Source: Methylobacterium crusticola
GTDB taxonomy: Bacteria > Pseudomonadota > Alphaproteobacteria > Rhizobiales > Beijerinckiaceae
Assembly: GCF_003574465.1 (NCBI RefSeq)
Contig: NZ_QOWC01000009.1
Span: forward strand, 16,303 to 80,302
DNA: 64,000 nt
Direction: 5' to 3'
Shown here one piece after another: positions 1 through 10,239 of this stretch (position 1 is the first letter of the stretch; every line of letters starts with the position of its first letter). Made by a program: the position numbers and the translations under genes. Under the pieces are notes generated by a model. The model was not told the origin of the DNA and made no database searches. It saw only the letters and a program-made list of their open reading frames with translations.

Positions 1-2090
1 GCGGCCTCGACGCCGTTCGGCCGGCCGGCCTCGGCGGCGCGGGCCGGGGGCGGCCCGGCTGCGAGGGCGAGGAGGCCGACGAGCCAGAGGGCCGCGGCGG
101 GGCGGCGGCGCAGGCGGGCCGCCATCAGGCCGAGGAAGCCGCCGAGCCAGAGGCTCGCCAGGGTGTCGAGGGTCAGGAGCGCGAGGGCCGCCGCGAAGAA
201 GGCCCCGCGCAGGTCGCGGGTGCGGGCCTGGTCGAGGCCGCCGAAGCGGGCGCCCGTCAGGGCGGCGAGCCCGAGGGTCTTGAGCCGGTCGTCGGGCCGC
301 AGGGCGTTGACGGCGAGCCCGCCGTCGAGCGGGCCGTAGAAGCCCGGCGGGTGGTCGGCCGTGGCGCGGTCGACGAAGGTCGCCGGCACGGCCCGGGCCG
401 TGGCGGGCGGCGGCTTCAGGCTGCCGAACCCGTCGAGGGTGAGCCGCGGCGCCAGCACCGGCGGGGCCGCGCCCGGGGCCCCGCCCGCCGTCGGCGGCGC
501 GCTGCCGGCGAGGGCGAGGGTGCGCCGCAGCATGTCGACGAACAGGCCGGAGAGCGGCAGGTTCGACCAGGTGGTGTCGGCCGTCACGTGCACCAGCACC
601 ACGAGACCCTCCCCGCGCTTGGCCGCGGTCACGATGGGGGTGCCGTCCTGGAGCGAGGCCCAGGTCCGGCGGGCGAGGTCGCCGTCCGGCTCCGCCAGGA
701 TCTGGCGGCGCACCCCGATGTCGGCCGGCGGCGCGAGGCCCGCGAAGGGGCTCTCGGGCGAGAAGGGCGCGAGGGTGCGGGGGCTGTCCCAGGACAGCGT
801 GCCGCCGAGCACCCGGCCGCCGCGGCGCAGGCGCACCGGCACGAGGTCGTCGCTGCCGGCGGCGAGCCGCGGGCCCGCGAAGCGCAGGAGCAGCCCCCCC
901 TTCTCGACGAAGGCCGCGACCCGCTCGAGCGTCGCGGCGTCGAGGGCCCCGACATCGGCCAGCACCAGCACCGAGGCCTGGGCGTCGAGCATCTGCCCGA
1001 TCGCCTCGGAGACACCGCGTCCGCCGCGCGGTTCCTGCACGTCGGCGAAGGGGATCAGCGCCCGCGACAGGTAGTAGGTCGGCGAGAGCAGCGGCTGGGC
1101 CTGGTCGCTGGTGCCGCCGAAGACGAGGCCGACGCGCCGGCGCCGGCCGCGCTCGTCGGCGAGCACCACCGCGGCGGCGGAGCGCTCGCCCGCGACCTCG
1201 AAGCGCGCGATGCCGTTGCGGATCTCCACCGGCAGGTCGAAGCCGACGGCGGCCGTGACGGCGCCGGCCGCGAACGCGAAGCCGGCCTCCGCGAGCGGCA
1301 GGCCCTTGGCGTCGAGCGCCCGCACGAGCCCGGTCTCGCGGCCGTTCGGCTCCGCCCGCACCACCGTCACGCCGAGGCGCCCGCCGCTGGCGTCGGGCCC
1401 CGCGAGGGCGAGGAGCGGCGGGTGCTCGGCCCGCAGCACCGTGACGGAGCCGCCGCTGCGGGCGAGCGCCTCCGCGAGGCCGGCCGGGAAGGCGTCGCCG
1501 TCCGGGCCCGCGACCCCGTCGTGGATCCACACGACGGCGCTGCCCGGGGCCCGCTCCAGGAAGGCCGCGACGGCGGGAAGGTGGCTCGCGCGGTCGGCGA
1601 GGTGGGGCTGGGGCGCGACGGCGCGCAGGTGCTCCAGGGCCGGGCCGGGGCCGGTCGCCTCGAGGCCCGCGGGCAGCGCCGCCGTGGCGAGGAGCGCCAC
1701 CGGGCGCCCGGCCCGGGCCGCCGCCTCGACCTCGTCGGTGGCGACCCGGACGCGCTCGCGCCAGTCGTGGGCGGCGCTGGCGCCGTTGTCGAGGATCAGC
1801 AGGAGCGGCGTGCGGGCATCGCCCGTCCCGCCGGCGCGGGGGTTCCAGACCGGCCCCGAGACCGCCAGGATCAGGCAGGCGGCGGCGAGGAGGCGGAGCG
1901 CCAGGAGCCAGGGCGGCGTGCGGGCGGGCGTCTCGCGCTCGGGCAGCAGGTCGGCCAGGATGCGCAGCGGCGGAAAGTCGATCCGCCGCGGGCGCGGCGG
2001 CGTGACCCGGAGCAGGTACCAGAGCGCCGGCAGGGCGAGGAGAGCGGCGAGGGCCGCCGGTGCGGCGAAGCTGAGGGGCAGTCCGAGCAT
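1..2090 (-). CDS. BatA/DUF4159-type membrane protein, 3' part beyond the window edge
   Basis: The reading frame opens at the ATG complementary to 2088-2090 and stays open to base 1, giving about 696 residues with no stop, so the C-terminus lies outside the window. The N-terminus MLGLPLSFAAPAALAALLAL followed by WYLLRVTPPRP is typical of the BatA N-terminal membrane domain, and a second membrane helix follows near residue 65. Next comes a von Willebrand A-like region (LLLILDNGASA) and a long periplasmic-type middle. Two more hydrophobic segments sit just before the window edge, where family members continue into a DUF4159 domain. It lies 13 bp after a DUF58 gene and in line with moxR, the usual MoxR-DUF58-BatA arrangement linked to envelope stress. 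The precise function is unknown. Confidence 0.8.
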   Translation of the reverse strand, partial: MLGLPLSFAAPAALAALLALPALWYLLRVTPPRPRRIDFPPLRILADLLPERETPARTPPWLLALRLLAAACLILAVSGPVWNPRAGGTGDARTPLLLILDNGASAAHDWRERVRVATDEVEAAARAGRPVALLATAALPAGLEATGPGPALEHLRAVAPQPHLADRASHLPAVAAFLERAPGSAVVWIHDGVAGPDGDAFPAGLAEALARSGGSVTVLRAEHPPLLALAGPDASGGRLGVTVVRAEPNGRETGLVRALDAKGLPLAEAGFAFAAGAVTAAVGFDLPVEIRNGIARFEVAGERSAAAVVLADERGRRRRVGLVFGGTSDQAQPLLSPTYYLSRALIPFADVQEPRGGRGVSEAIGQMLDAQASVLVLADVGALDAATLERVAAFVEKGGLLLRFAGPRLAAGSDDLVPVRLRRGGRVLGGTLSWDSPRTLAPFSPESPFAGLAPPADIGVRRQILAEPDGDLARRTWASLQDGTPIVTAAKRGEGLVVLVHVTADTTWSNLPLSGLFVDMLRRTLALAGSAPPTAGGAPGAAPPVLAPRLTLDGFGSLKPPPATARAVPATFVDRATADHPPGFYGPLDGGLAVNALRPDDRLKTLGLAALTGARFGGLDQARTRDLRGAFFAAALALLTLDTLASLWLGGFLGLMAARLRRRPAAALWLVGLLALAAGPPPARAAEAGRPNGVEA

Positions 2091-2103
2091 CAGGGCGCCT
2101 CTC

Positions 2104-3018
2104 TCAGGCTCCGCCGCGGGCGGCGGCGACGAGGGTCACGAGGCGGAGCGCCACCTCGCTCGCCGGACGGTCGGTGCGATGGAGGCTGAAGGTCCAGCCC
2201 TGGCCGCGGGTGATCTCCGCGAGGGCGTCGCGATGCGCCCTGATCCGCGCGCGGTAGGCCTCCCCCCAGGCGGCGGCGTCGCCGACCCGCAGCGACAGGC
2301 CGGCCTCGAGGTCGTGCAGCTCGGCCTGGCCGGAGAACGGGAAGGTCTCCTCGACCGGGTCGACGATCATCACGAGGTGGCCGCGGCTGCCCCCGGCCGC
2401 GATGGCCGCCACCGTGGCGCGCACGGCCTCGGGCGGGCTGAGGAAGTCGCCGATCAGCACGACCTCGTCGAAGCGGGCCACCGGCGCGCGGGGCGGCAGG
2501 TCCTCGTCCAGCCCCGACGCGTCGGCGACGAGGGACTCGGCGACGCGCTCCACGATGGTGCGGGCGGCCTGCGGCCGGGTGAGGCCGAGGAGGCCGACGC
2601 GCTCCCCCGCCTCCACGAACGTGTCGGCGAGGGCGAGGCCGAGCACCAGGGCGCGCTCGACCTTGGGGGCCTGCGCGAGGGAGGAGGCGAAGCCCATCGA
2701 GGCCGAGCGGTCGACCCAGAGCCAGACGTTGTGGGCGGCCTCCCACTCGCGCTCGCGGACGTAGAGCCGGTCGTCGCGGGCCGAGCGGCGCCAGTCGATG
2801 CGGCCCGCCGCCTCGCCGGCCACGAAGGGCCGGAACTGCCAGAAGCTCTCCCCGGGCCCGGCGCGGCGCCGGCCGTGCAGGCCGTGCGACAGGGTGGCGG
2901 CGACGCGGCGCGCCTCCAGGATCAGGCGCGGCATGCGCTCGGCGAGCGACAGGGCGCTCTCGGTCTCGCGGCGTCCGGGCGAGCGGTCCGGGGCCTCCAG
3001 GACGCGCGTCGAGGCCAT
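2104..3018 (-). CDS. DUF58 domain protein of the MoxR operon
   Basis: A 304-residue soluble protein. The DUF58 signature is visible as GRIDWRRSARDDRLYVRERE around residues 72-91, followed by a vWA-like metal site DRSAS at 103-107. The family partners MoxR-type AAA ATPases and is thought to present a vWA-like fold as an adaptor. The start lies 6 bp after the moxR stop and the stop lies 13 bp before the BatA-like gene, so the three genes form one transcription unit. No membrane segment or signal peptide is seen. Assignment to the family is firm; the cellular client is unknown. Confidence 0.85.
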   Translation of the reverse strand: MASTRVLEAPDRSPGRRETESALSLAERMPRLILEARRVAATLSHGLHGRRRAGPGESFWQFRPFVAGEAAGRIDWRRSARDDRLYVREREWEAAHNVWLWVDRSASMGFASSLAQAPKVERALVLGLALADTFVEAGERVGLLGLTRPQAARTIVERVAESLVADASGLDEDLPPRAPVARFDEVVLIGDFLSPPEAVRATVAAIAAGGSRGHLVMIVDPVEETFPFSGQAELHDLEAGLSLRVGDAAAWGEAYRARIRAHRDALAEITRGQGWTFSLHRTDRPASEVALRLVTLVAAARGGA

Positions 3019-3024
3019 CTGCGG

Positions 3025-4035
<1,011 letters not shown>

Positions 4036-4284
4036 GCGGTATCCTCGTGCTCGTCCGTGCCCGGACGCCAAAAACCACCCCGGTCCGCGAATGTGGAGCC
4101 CTTCGGCCCCGCGTGGCAAGGTTGGCGCGACGACGCAGGGCCGCCCCGTTCCCCGGCATCCGGTCCCGGCGGCCCGCATGCATGCGCCGGACCACGGCCG
4201 GCATCGCCTCCTCCTCCGGGAGATCCGGCCGCGGGGGCGTCCGCCCGGTTGCGGGCGCGGTCGCCCGCCCGTATTGGCCCTGCC

Positions 4285-4719
4285 ATGACCGATCACGATC
4301 CCGCCACCGGCTGGCACGCCTTCACCGATCCGGGCTTCATCGACCTCGTCGGCCCCGTCCTGATCCGCGAGCGCGCACCCGGTGCCCCGCCGGCCTTTGG
4401 GTTCCGGGCCGAGCCCAAGCACGCCAACCTGATCGGCGTGGTGCAGGGCGGCATGCTGATGACCTTCGCCGACCGGGCCCTCGGCGTCGCCGCCATGGAG
4501 GCCGCGGGCGGGGCGAACTGCGTCACGGTCCAGTTCGAGATGCAGTTCGTCTCGGCCGGGCGGATCGGCGCCTTCGTCACCCTCGTGCCCGAGGTGGTGC
4601 GCCGCACCGGCAGCCTCGTCTTCATGCGCGGCGACGCCCGCTGCGACGGGAGCGTCGTGGCCGCCGCCACGGGCGTCTGGAAGATCCTGCGCCGCCGCCC
4701 CGAGGCGGCGCCGGCCTGA
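4285..4719 (+). CDS. PaaI-type hotdog-fold thioesterase
   Basis: A 144-residue protein with the hotdog thioesterase pattern: N48, then QGGML at 54-58 and D63 in the central helix (FADRALG), then a beta-rich second half (VTVQFEMQFVSAGRIG). Members hydrolyse acyl-CoA thioesters, often phenylacetyl- or medium-chain acyl-CoA. It is divergent from moxR, with 249 bp between the two starts. ATG 4285 was chosen because the family motif begins about 45 residues in, as in relatives. The real acyl substrate cannot be deduced. Confidence 0.85.
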   Translation: MTDHDPATGWHAFTDPGFIDLVGPVLIRERAPGAPPAFGFRAEPKHANLIGVVQGGMLMTFADRALGVAAMEAAGGANCVTVQFEMQFVSAGRIGAFVTLVPEVVRRTGSLVFMRGDARCDGSVVAAATGVWKILRRRPEAAPA

Positions 4720-4871
4720 CCTGCCGCCGGCGCCGCCCCTTCCGGCTCGTGCGCCGCGATCGTGCCGCCGCGGCACCCCGTCCCGCCGGGCCGTCCCCGC
4801 CCCCGGCGCGGCGGACCGGGCAGGCGCCGGCGCCCGTTCAAAACCGGCGCCGGTCCGCTATGTAGGGGCGG

Positions 4872-5489
4872 ATGACGCACGATCCGAACGGCGCCCCGCC
4901 CGGCGGGGTCCTCGAACGCCTGACCGCCGCCCTGCGGGCGGACGATCCCGCCGGCGCGGAGGGGGCCCGCCGGGGACCCCCGCCCGTGGAGCGCTGGAAT
5001 CCGGATTACTGCGGCGAGATCCCGATGCGCATCGCCGCCGACGGGACCTGGCACTACAACGGCACACCCATCGGCCGGCCGGCCCTGGTCAAGCTCTTCG
5101 CCTCGATCCTGCGGCGCGATCCCGACGGGCGCACCGTGCTGGTGACGCCGGTGGAGCGGGTCGGGATCGAGGTCGAGGACGCGGCCTTCCTGGCGGTCGA
5201 GATGGCGGTCGAGGGCGAGGGCGAGGGGCGCAGCATCGCGTTCCGCACCAACGTCGACGACGTCGTGCCCCTCGACACCGACCACCCCCTGCGCTTCGAG
5301 CGCGACGGGGAGGGCGGCTTCAAGCCCTACCTCGCGGTGCGTCACGGCCTCTGGGCCCTCGTCAGCCGGGCCCTGGTCTACGACCTCGTGGACCTGTGCG
5401 AGGAGCGCGAGGTCGCGGGCGCGCGCTGGTTCGGCCTGGCGGCCGGCGGGCGCTTCCACCGCATCATGCCGGCTGCCGCGCTCTCGTGA
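4872..5489 (+). CDS. DUF1285 family protein
   Basis: A 205-residue soluble protein. The stretch WNPDYCGEIPMRIAADGTWH at about residues 37-56 and the later VDDVVPLDTDHPLRF are characteristic of DUF1285, a proteobacterial family of two beta-barrel-like subdomains with no established function. An AGGGG sequence sits just upstream of ATG 4872. Its stop TGA overlaps the GTG start of the downstream Nudix gene, so the two are probably translationally coupled. The adjacency DUF1285-Nudix-DUF6111-CCA transferase is a conserved-looking alphaproteobacterial arrangement. Confidence 0.88.
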   Translation: MTHDPNGAPPGGVLERLTAALRADDPAGAEGARRGPPPVERWNPDYCGEIPMRIAADGTWHYNGTPIGRPALVKLFASILRRDPDGRTVLVTPVERVGIEVEDAAFLAVEMAVEGEGEGRSIAFRTNVDDVVPLDTDHPLRFERDGEGGFKPYLAVRHGLWALVSRALVYDLVDLCEEREVAGARWFGLAAGGRFHRIMPAAALS

Positions 5490-6184
5490 CCCTCCGGACC
5501 GATCCCGGCGCCGGGCCGGCGCTCCCGCGGCGCGAGCCGGCCGGCCCCCTCGCGTCCTTCCTGGCGCTGGCGGAGGCGCGCCTGCGGCGCGAGCCGCCAG
5601 GTCCCCTCGACCCGACGTCGAACCCCCGCGGCGACCACGACCTCGAGCCGGACGTGCTCGAGGCCGCTCTCTCGCGCCCGCCGCGCCTCGCCGCCGTGCT
5701 GGTGCCGGTGGTGGCGCGCGAGCGGGGCGTCAACGTCCTGTTCACCCTGCGGGCCGCGCACCTGCGGGACCATTCCGGGCAGGTCGCCTTCCCGGGCGGC
5801 AAGATCGACCCCGCCGACCCCTCGCCCCTCGCGGCGGCTCTGCGGGAGGCCCACGAGGAGGTCGGCCTCCCCCCGGAGGCGGTGCGGCCCCTCGGCTACC
5901 TCGACGCCTACCTGTCGGGCACCGGGTTCCTGGTGACGCCCGTGGTCGGGCTGGTGGCGCCGGACGCGCCCCTGCGCCTCAACCCGGCCGAGGTGGCGGA
6001 GGCCTTCGAGGTGCCGCTCGACTTCCTGATGGACGTCGCCAACCACGCCCAGCACAGCCGCGAGTGGCGCGGACGCCAGCGGCGCTACTACGCGATCCCG
6101 TTCGGCGAGCGCTACATCTGGGGCGTCACCGCCGGCATCGTCCGGAACCTCTACGACCACCTGCGCGACGATACCCCGCGATGA
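5486..6184 (+). CDS. CoA pyrophosphatase-like Nudix hydrolase
   Basis: The GTG at 5486 overlaps the preceding stop (GTGA) and gives 232 residues. The Nudix box spans residues about 104-128, from GGKIDPADPSP to REAHEEVGL, with the metal-binding REAHEE at 120-125. It is preceded by RAAHLRDHSGQVAFPGGK, the extended motif of the CoA-type Nudix subfamily, which cleaves CoA to 4'-phosphopantetheine and 3',5'-ADP. The stop overlaps the ATG of the next gene. A different nucleotide substrate remains possible, since the subfamily is called by motif only. Confidence 0.87.
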   Translation: MTLRTDPGAGPALPRREPAGPLASFLALAEARLRREPPGPLDPTSNPRGDHDLEPDVLEAALSRPPRLAAVLVPVVARERGVNVLFTLRAAHLRDHSGQVAFPGGKIDPADPSPLAAALREAHEEVGLPPEAVRPLGYLDAYLSGTGFLVTPVVGLVAPDAPLRLNPAEVAEAFEVPLDFLMDVANHAQHSREWRGRQRRYYAIPFGERYIWGVTAGIVRNLYDHLRDDTPR

Positions 6185-6438
6185 TCCGGGCGCTCGTCGA
6201 CGACCTCCTGCTGTTCCTGCTGCCGTTCGCGCTGTTCGGCGGCTACCTGGTGCTGCGCCGGCGCAACCCGCTGCTCTGGACGCACTGGAGCGACAACGGC
6301 CTGCGGCTCGCCATCGCCGGGGCGGTGCTGATCATCGCCTCCCTGGTCGATGCGGGCTTCCGGGCCGAGCGGCACCGCGACGGCTTCGTGCCGACCCACA
6401 TCGAGAACGGCCGGGTGGTGCCCGGGCAGTTCCGGTGA
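6181..6438 (+). CDS. DUF6111 small membrane protein
   Basis: An 85-residue protein starting at ATG 6181, inside the ATGA overlap with the Nudix gene. It has two predicted membrane helices (about residues 8-25 and 42-60) around a short basic/aromatic loop, and ends in the hydrophilic tail THIENGRVVPGQFR. Small proteins of this type recur between Nudix and CCA-transferase genes in alphaproteobacteria. Function is unknown. Its stop overlaps the GTG start of the next gene, so four genes in a row overlap by 4 bp. Confidence 0.8.
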   Translation: MIRALVDDLLLFLLPFALFGGYLVLRRRNPLLWTHWSDNGLRLAIAGAVLIIASLVDAGFRAERHRDGFVPTHIENGRVVPGQFR

Positions 6439-7760
6439 CGGCGCGGCCCGGCACCCTGGACGAGGCCGGCCTCGCGGCCCTGCTGGCGCGGCCGCGGCTG
6501 CGCCGGGTGCTGGCGGCCCTGGAGGCCCCCGGGGAGGAGACCCGGGTCGTCGGCGGCGCCGTGCGGGACGCCCTCCTCGGGCGCCCGGTGGCCGACATCG
6601 ACCTCGCCACCACGCTGGCGCCGGACGAGACCCTGCGGCGCGCCGCGGCGTCCGGCCTGAAGCCGGTGCCGACGGGGCTCGCCCACGGCACCGTGACGGT
6701 GGTGGCCGAGGGCGAGCCCTTCGAGGTCACGACCCTGCGGGAGGACGTCGAGACCGACGGGCGCCACGCGGTGGTGCGCTTCGGCCGCGACTTCGCCCGC
6801 GACGCGGCGCGGCGCGACTTCACCATCAACGCGCTCTCGGCCGACGCGGGCGGGCGCCTGCACGACACAGTCGGGGGCGCAGCCGATCTCGCCGCCCGCC
6901 GCGTGCGCTTCATCGGGGATGCGGCGCAGCGCATCAGCGAGGATTACCTGCGGGTCCTGCGCTTCTTCCGCTTCCACGCGCGCTACGGCTGCGGCCCCCT
7001 CGACCGGGAGGGCCTCGCCGCCGCGGTCGCGGCCCGGGACGGGTTGGCGATCCTGTCGCGCGAGCGGGTCCGGGCCGAGCTCCTGAAGCTGCTCGCGGCC
7101 CCGGGCGCCCCCGCGGTGGCGGGGGTCCTGGCCGGCACCGGCCTGCTGCAGCGCCTGCTCGGCGGCGTCGGCGACCTCGGGCGGCTCGCGCGGCTGAACG
7201 AGATCGAGGACAGGCCCGATCCGGTGCGCCGCCTCGGCGCCCTGGCGGTCTTCTCCGGGGCCGATGCCGACCGCCTGCGGGAGACCCTGCGGCTGTCGCG
7301 CTCCGAGCACGCGCGGCTCAGCGCCTACGCGGGCGCGCTGGCGCCCCTGCACGGGGCGATGGCTCCCCTGGCGGCGGCGGACATCCGGCGCCTCGTCGCC
7401 GGGCACGGGCCGGAGGCCGTGGCCGACGCGGCCCTCGTGCTCGCCGGGGAGCCGCGGCCGGTCCTGGGCCCGGACGCGGCCGCCCTGCTCGCCGGCTTCG
7501 CGTCGGGCGCCGAGCCCGTGCCGGTGTTCCCGGTGACCGGCGCGGCCCTGGTGGCGCGCGGCGTCGGGACGGGCCGCAGCCTCGGGCTCGGCCTCGCGGC
7601 GGCGCGGCGCGCCTGGCTAGCGGAGGGCTGCCCCGTGGATCCCGCCGCGCGGGCGCGGCTCGTCGCCCTGGCGCTCGCGGCCGCCCGGGAGGCGGCCGGC
7701 GGAACCCCGGACCCGGTCGTCCGTTCGCCTCGCACGAGGCCCGGGCGGCGCGAGGGCTGA
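6435..7760 (+). CDS. CCA tRNA nucleotidyltransferase / poly(A) polymerase family
   Basis: A 441-residue class II nucleotidyltransferase starting at GTG 6435. The catalytic head is clear: VVGGAVRDALLG at 38-49, the metal-binding DID at 54-56, and RRDFTINALS at 126-135. The region RRVRFIGDAAQRISEDYLRV then leads into an all-helical body. In alphaproteobacteria this gene usually supplies the single CCA-adding enzyme for tRNA 3' ends, but poly(A) polymerase cannot be excluded from motifs alone. It closes the four-gene overlapping cluster that begins with DUF1285. Confidence 0.88.
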   Translation: MTARPGTLDEAGLAALLARPRLRRVLAALEAPGEETRVVGGAVRDALLGRPVADIDLATTLAPDETLRRAAASGLKPVPTGLAHGTVTVVAEGEPFEVTTLREDVETDGRHAVVRFGRDFARDAARRDFTINALSADAGGRLHDTVGGAADLAARRVRFIGDAAQRISEDYLRVLRFFRFHARYGCGPLDREGLAAAVAARDGLAILSRERVRAELLKLLAAPGAPAVAGVLAGTGLLQRLLGGVGDLGRLARLNEIEDRPDPVRRLGALAVFSGADADRLRETLRLSRSEHARLSAYAGALAPLHGAMAPLAAADIRRLVAGHGPEAVADAALVLAGEPRPVLGPDAAALLAGFASGAEPVPVFPVTGAALVARGVGTGRSLGLGLAAARRAWLAEGCPVDPAARARLVALALAAAREAAGGTPDPVVRSPRTRPGRREG

Positions 7761-8022
7761 CGGTCGCGCTCCGCCGACCACCATCGGCGCGGTCCGCCCG
7801 CCGGTGGCGCCGTCCCCGGCGGACGGCGGCGGATGATCGTCCGTCGACGCGGTCCGGCCCGGAGGCCGGCGCCGCGCCGCCACGCGTTCGGGATGCCGGC
7901 CGGCGGCGTCCGCACCGGTGCGCTCGGAACCGGGATCGCTCCGGCGGTCCGGGCGCGCCGCACTCGTCCGACGGTCGCGCGCGTCCTCCCGTCGGGCCGC
8001 TGCTTGAGGAGGCCGACCGGCC

Positions 8023-8811
8023 ATGCCGTGCCTGAACCTGATCCGCACGACCGTCCTGGGCGCGGCCCTCGCCCTCGCGGGCCGCGCCCCGGGCGCCGCC
8101 GCCCACGACCTCTGGCTGACGCTCAGCAACGCCGAGGCCGGGCCGCAGGTCCGGGTGAATTTCGGGCACCCCGGGCAGCGCCGGACGCCGAACCTCCCCA
8201 AGGTCCTCGACCTCGCGGCCGAGACGCCCGAGGGCAGCACGGACCTGCGCCCCGCCCTCAAGCCCGCCGCGGCCGACGTGCCGCCGGCCCTGGTGGCCGC
8301 GCTCCCAACGAAGCCCGCCCGGACGCTCGTGGCGGCGCGCTACGACGCCGGCTACTGGGTCACCCTCCGGGACGGGGGACGCCGCAACGCCAGCCGGCGC
8401 GTCGCGCCCGACGCCAGGGAGGCGCGCTGGGCGATGAAGTTCGCCAAGGCGGCCTTCGGCCCGGCGGCGCCCTGGCAGAAGGTCGTCGGCCACACCCTCG
8501 AGATCGTGCCGCTGGAGGTCCCGGCCGCGACGGCCGGGGCGATCCGGGTGCGGGTCCTGTTCCGGGGGGCGCCCCTGCCGGGGGCCGCCCTGATCTACGG
8601 GGAGGGCACCACGGACCATCCGGGGGAGTCCCGGCTTCCGGTCTACACCACCGACGCGGAGGGCGTCGCCACCGTCCCGATCCGCAAGGCCGGCGCCCAG
8701 GTCGTCACGGTGAGCCAGACGGTCAGCCCCTCGGCGACGCCGATGCTGGCGGACGAGGACGTCTACACCGCCTCCTTCGCGTTCCGGCTCGACGAGCCCT
8801 CGGTGAACTGA
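8023..8811 (+). CDS. Secreted DUF4198 domain protein
   Basis: A 262-residue protein with an N-terminal signal peptide (hydrophobic TVLGAALALAG ending at AAA-H near residue 27) and the DUF4198 hallmark HDLWLTL directly after it. DUF4198 proteins are periplasmic beta-sandwich proteins, often found near metal (nickel or cobalt) uptake genes. Here there is no adjacent transporter, so a metal role is only a family hint. A GAGGAGG sequence lies upstream of ATG 8023. It is convergent with the FAD oxidase that follows. Confidence 0.8.
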   Translation: MPCLNLIRTTVLGAALALAGRAPGAAAHDLWLTLSNAEAGPQVRVNFGHPGQRRTPNLPKVLDLAAETPEGSTDLRPALKPAAADVPPALVAALPTKPARTLVAARYDAGYWVTLRDGGRRNASRRVAPDAREARWAMKFAKAAFGPAAPWQKVVGHTLEIVPLEVPAATAGAIRVRVLFRGAPLPGAALIYGEGTTDHPGESRLPVYTTDAEGVATVPIRKAGAQVVTVSQTVSPSATPMLADEDVYTASFAFRLDEPSVN

Positions 8812-8841
8812 GGGCCTCTCCGGCCCGCGGCCGCGCGCGCG

Positions 8842-10239
8842 TCAGTCCCGCGCCAGCACCTTGCCGGGGTTCAGCAGGCCGTCCGGGTCGAGGGCCGCCT
8901 TGATGCGGCGGGCGAGCGCGATCTCGGCCGGGTGGCGGTGGCGCACCAGCTCGTCGACGCGGTACTGGCCGATGCCGTGCTCGGCCGAGATGCTGCCGGC
9001 GTGGCGGTCGACCACGCCGTGGACGAGCCGGTTGATCGTCCCGGCCGCGTGCTCCGGCCCGATCAGCACGTTGTAGTGGATGTTGCCGTCGCCCATGTGC
9101 CCGAAGGCGTTCACCCGGGTGCCGGGCGCCTGCGCGGCGAGGACCCGCCCGGCCTCCTCGAGGAAGTCCGGGATCGCCGTGATCGGCACCGAGACGTCGT
9201 GCTTGACGCTCGTGCCCTCGCGCGCCTCGGACTCGGTGATGCTCTCCCGCAGGGCCCAGAGGTCGGCGGCCTGGCGGCCGGATTCCGCCAGCACCCCGTC
9301 GACGGCGTCCCCGCGCTCGAGGGCGGTGGCGAGCACCGCCTCCATGGCGTCGCGCAGGCCCGGCAGGGACGAGGCCGCCTCGATCAGCACGGACCAGCCC
9401 GCCTCGCCGATCGGGCTCCGCAGCCCGGCATGCTTCGCCACGAGGCCGAGGGAGGGGCCGGAGATGAGCTCGAAGGCCTGGATGCTGTCCCCGACCTCCT
9501 CCTGCGCGAGGGTGAGCAGCCGCAGGGCGGCGGCGGGATCCGGCACGGCGAGGAGCGCCGTCGCGGCGTGGCGCGGGCGGGCGGCGAGCCGCAGCACCGC
9601 CGCCGTCACGACCCCGAGGGTGCCCTCGCTGCCGATGAAGAGCTGCTTCCAGTCGTAGCCGGCATTGTCCTTGCGCAGCGCCCGCAGGCCGTCGACCACC
9701 TCGCCGTCGGCCAGCACCACCTCAAGCCCGAGGACGAGCCCGCGGGTCATGCCGTAGCGCACGACGTTGATGCCGCCCGCGTTCGTGGCGACCACGCCGC
9801 CGACGAGGGCCGAGCCCTCGGCCGCGAAGCTGACCGGCAGCAGCCGCCCGGCCGCGGCGGCGGCGTCCTGCGCCACCTTGAGGACGCAACCCGCCTCGGC
9901 CGTCAGGGTGAGGCCGACCGGGTCGACGCCCCGGATCGCCGTCATGCGGGCGAGGGAGAGCACCACCTGCGTCCCCGACCCGTCCGGCACGGCACCGCCG
10001 GCCAGGCCGGTATTGCCGCCCTGCGGCACCAGGGCCGCCCCGGCCTCGCGGCAGAGCCGCACCACCGCGGCGACCTCGGCGGTGCTGCCCGGCCGCGCCA
10101 CGCAGGCCGGGCGCCCGGGAAACAGGCGTCGCCAGTCGATCGCGAAGGGCGCGACGTCGGACTCGGCCGTCAGCAGGCCGGCGGGGCCGAGCCGCTGGCC
10201 GAGGCGCTCGATCAGGGCTTGGGTCGTCTCCCGGCTCAT
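8842..10239 (-). CDS. FAD-linked oxidase, GlcD / D-2-hydroxyacid dehydrogenase type
   Basis: A 465-residue protein from ATG 10239. The PCMH-type FAD-binding half shows VPQGGNTGLAGGA at about 71-83 and the region VVATNAGGINVVRYG. The C-terminal FAD-oxidase half shows HMGDGNIHYN and AEHGIGQYR, which include the metal-binding histidines. These features place it with D-lactate, glycolate subunit D and D-2-hydroxyglutarate dehydrogenases. The frame runs upstream to 10383, but ATG 10239 gives normal family length and the extra residues are not family-like. The acceptor and the exact hydroxy acid cannot be assigned. Confidence 0.88.
   Translation of the reverse strand: MSRETTQALIERLGQRLGPAGLLTAESDVAPFAIDWRRLFPGRPACVARPGSTAEVAAVVRLCREAGAALVPQGGNTGLAGGAVPDGSGTQVVLSLARMTAIRGVDPVGLTLTAEAGCVLKVAQDAAAAAGRLLPVSFAAEGSALVGGVVATNAGGINVVRYGMTRGLVLGLEVVLADGEVVDGLRALRKDNAGYDWKQLFIGSEGTLGVVTAAVLRLAARPRHAATALLAVPDPAAALRLLTLAQEEVGDSIQAFELISGPSLGLVAKHAGLRSPIGEAGWSVLIEAASSLPGLRDAMEAVLATALERGDAVDGVLAESGRQAADLWALRESITESEAREGTSVKHDVSVPITAIPDFLEEAGRVLAAQAPGTRVNAFGHMGDGNIHYNVLIGPEHAAGTINRLVHGVVDRHAGSISAEHGIGQYRVDELVRHRHPAEIALARRIKAALDPDGLLNPGKVLARD

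Noticed and set aside
7761..8022. Possible gene between the CCA transferase and the DUF4198 gene
   Set aside because: Open frames on both strands continue from neighbouring shadow frames, with no start signal or protein-like composition.
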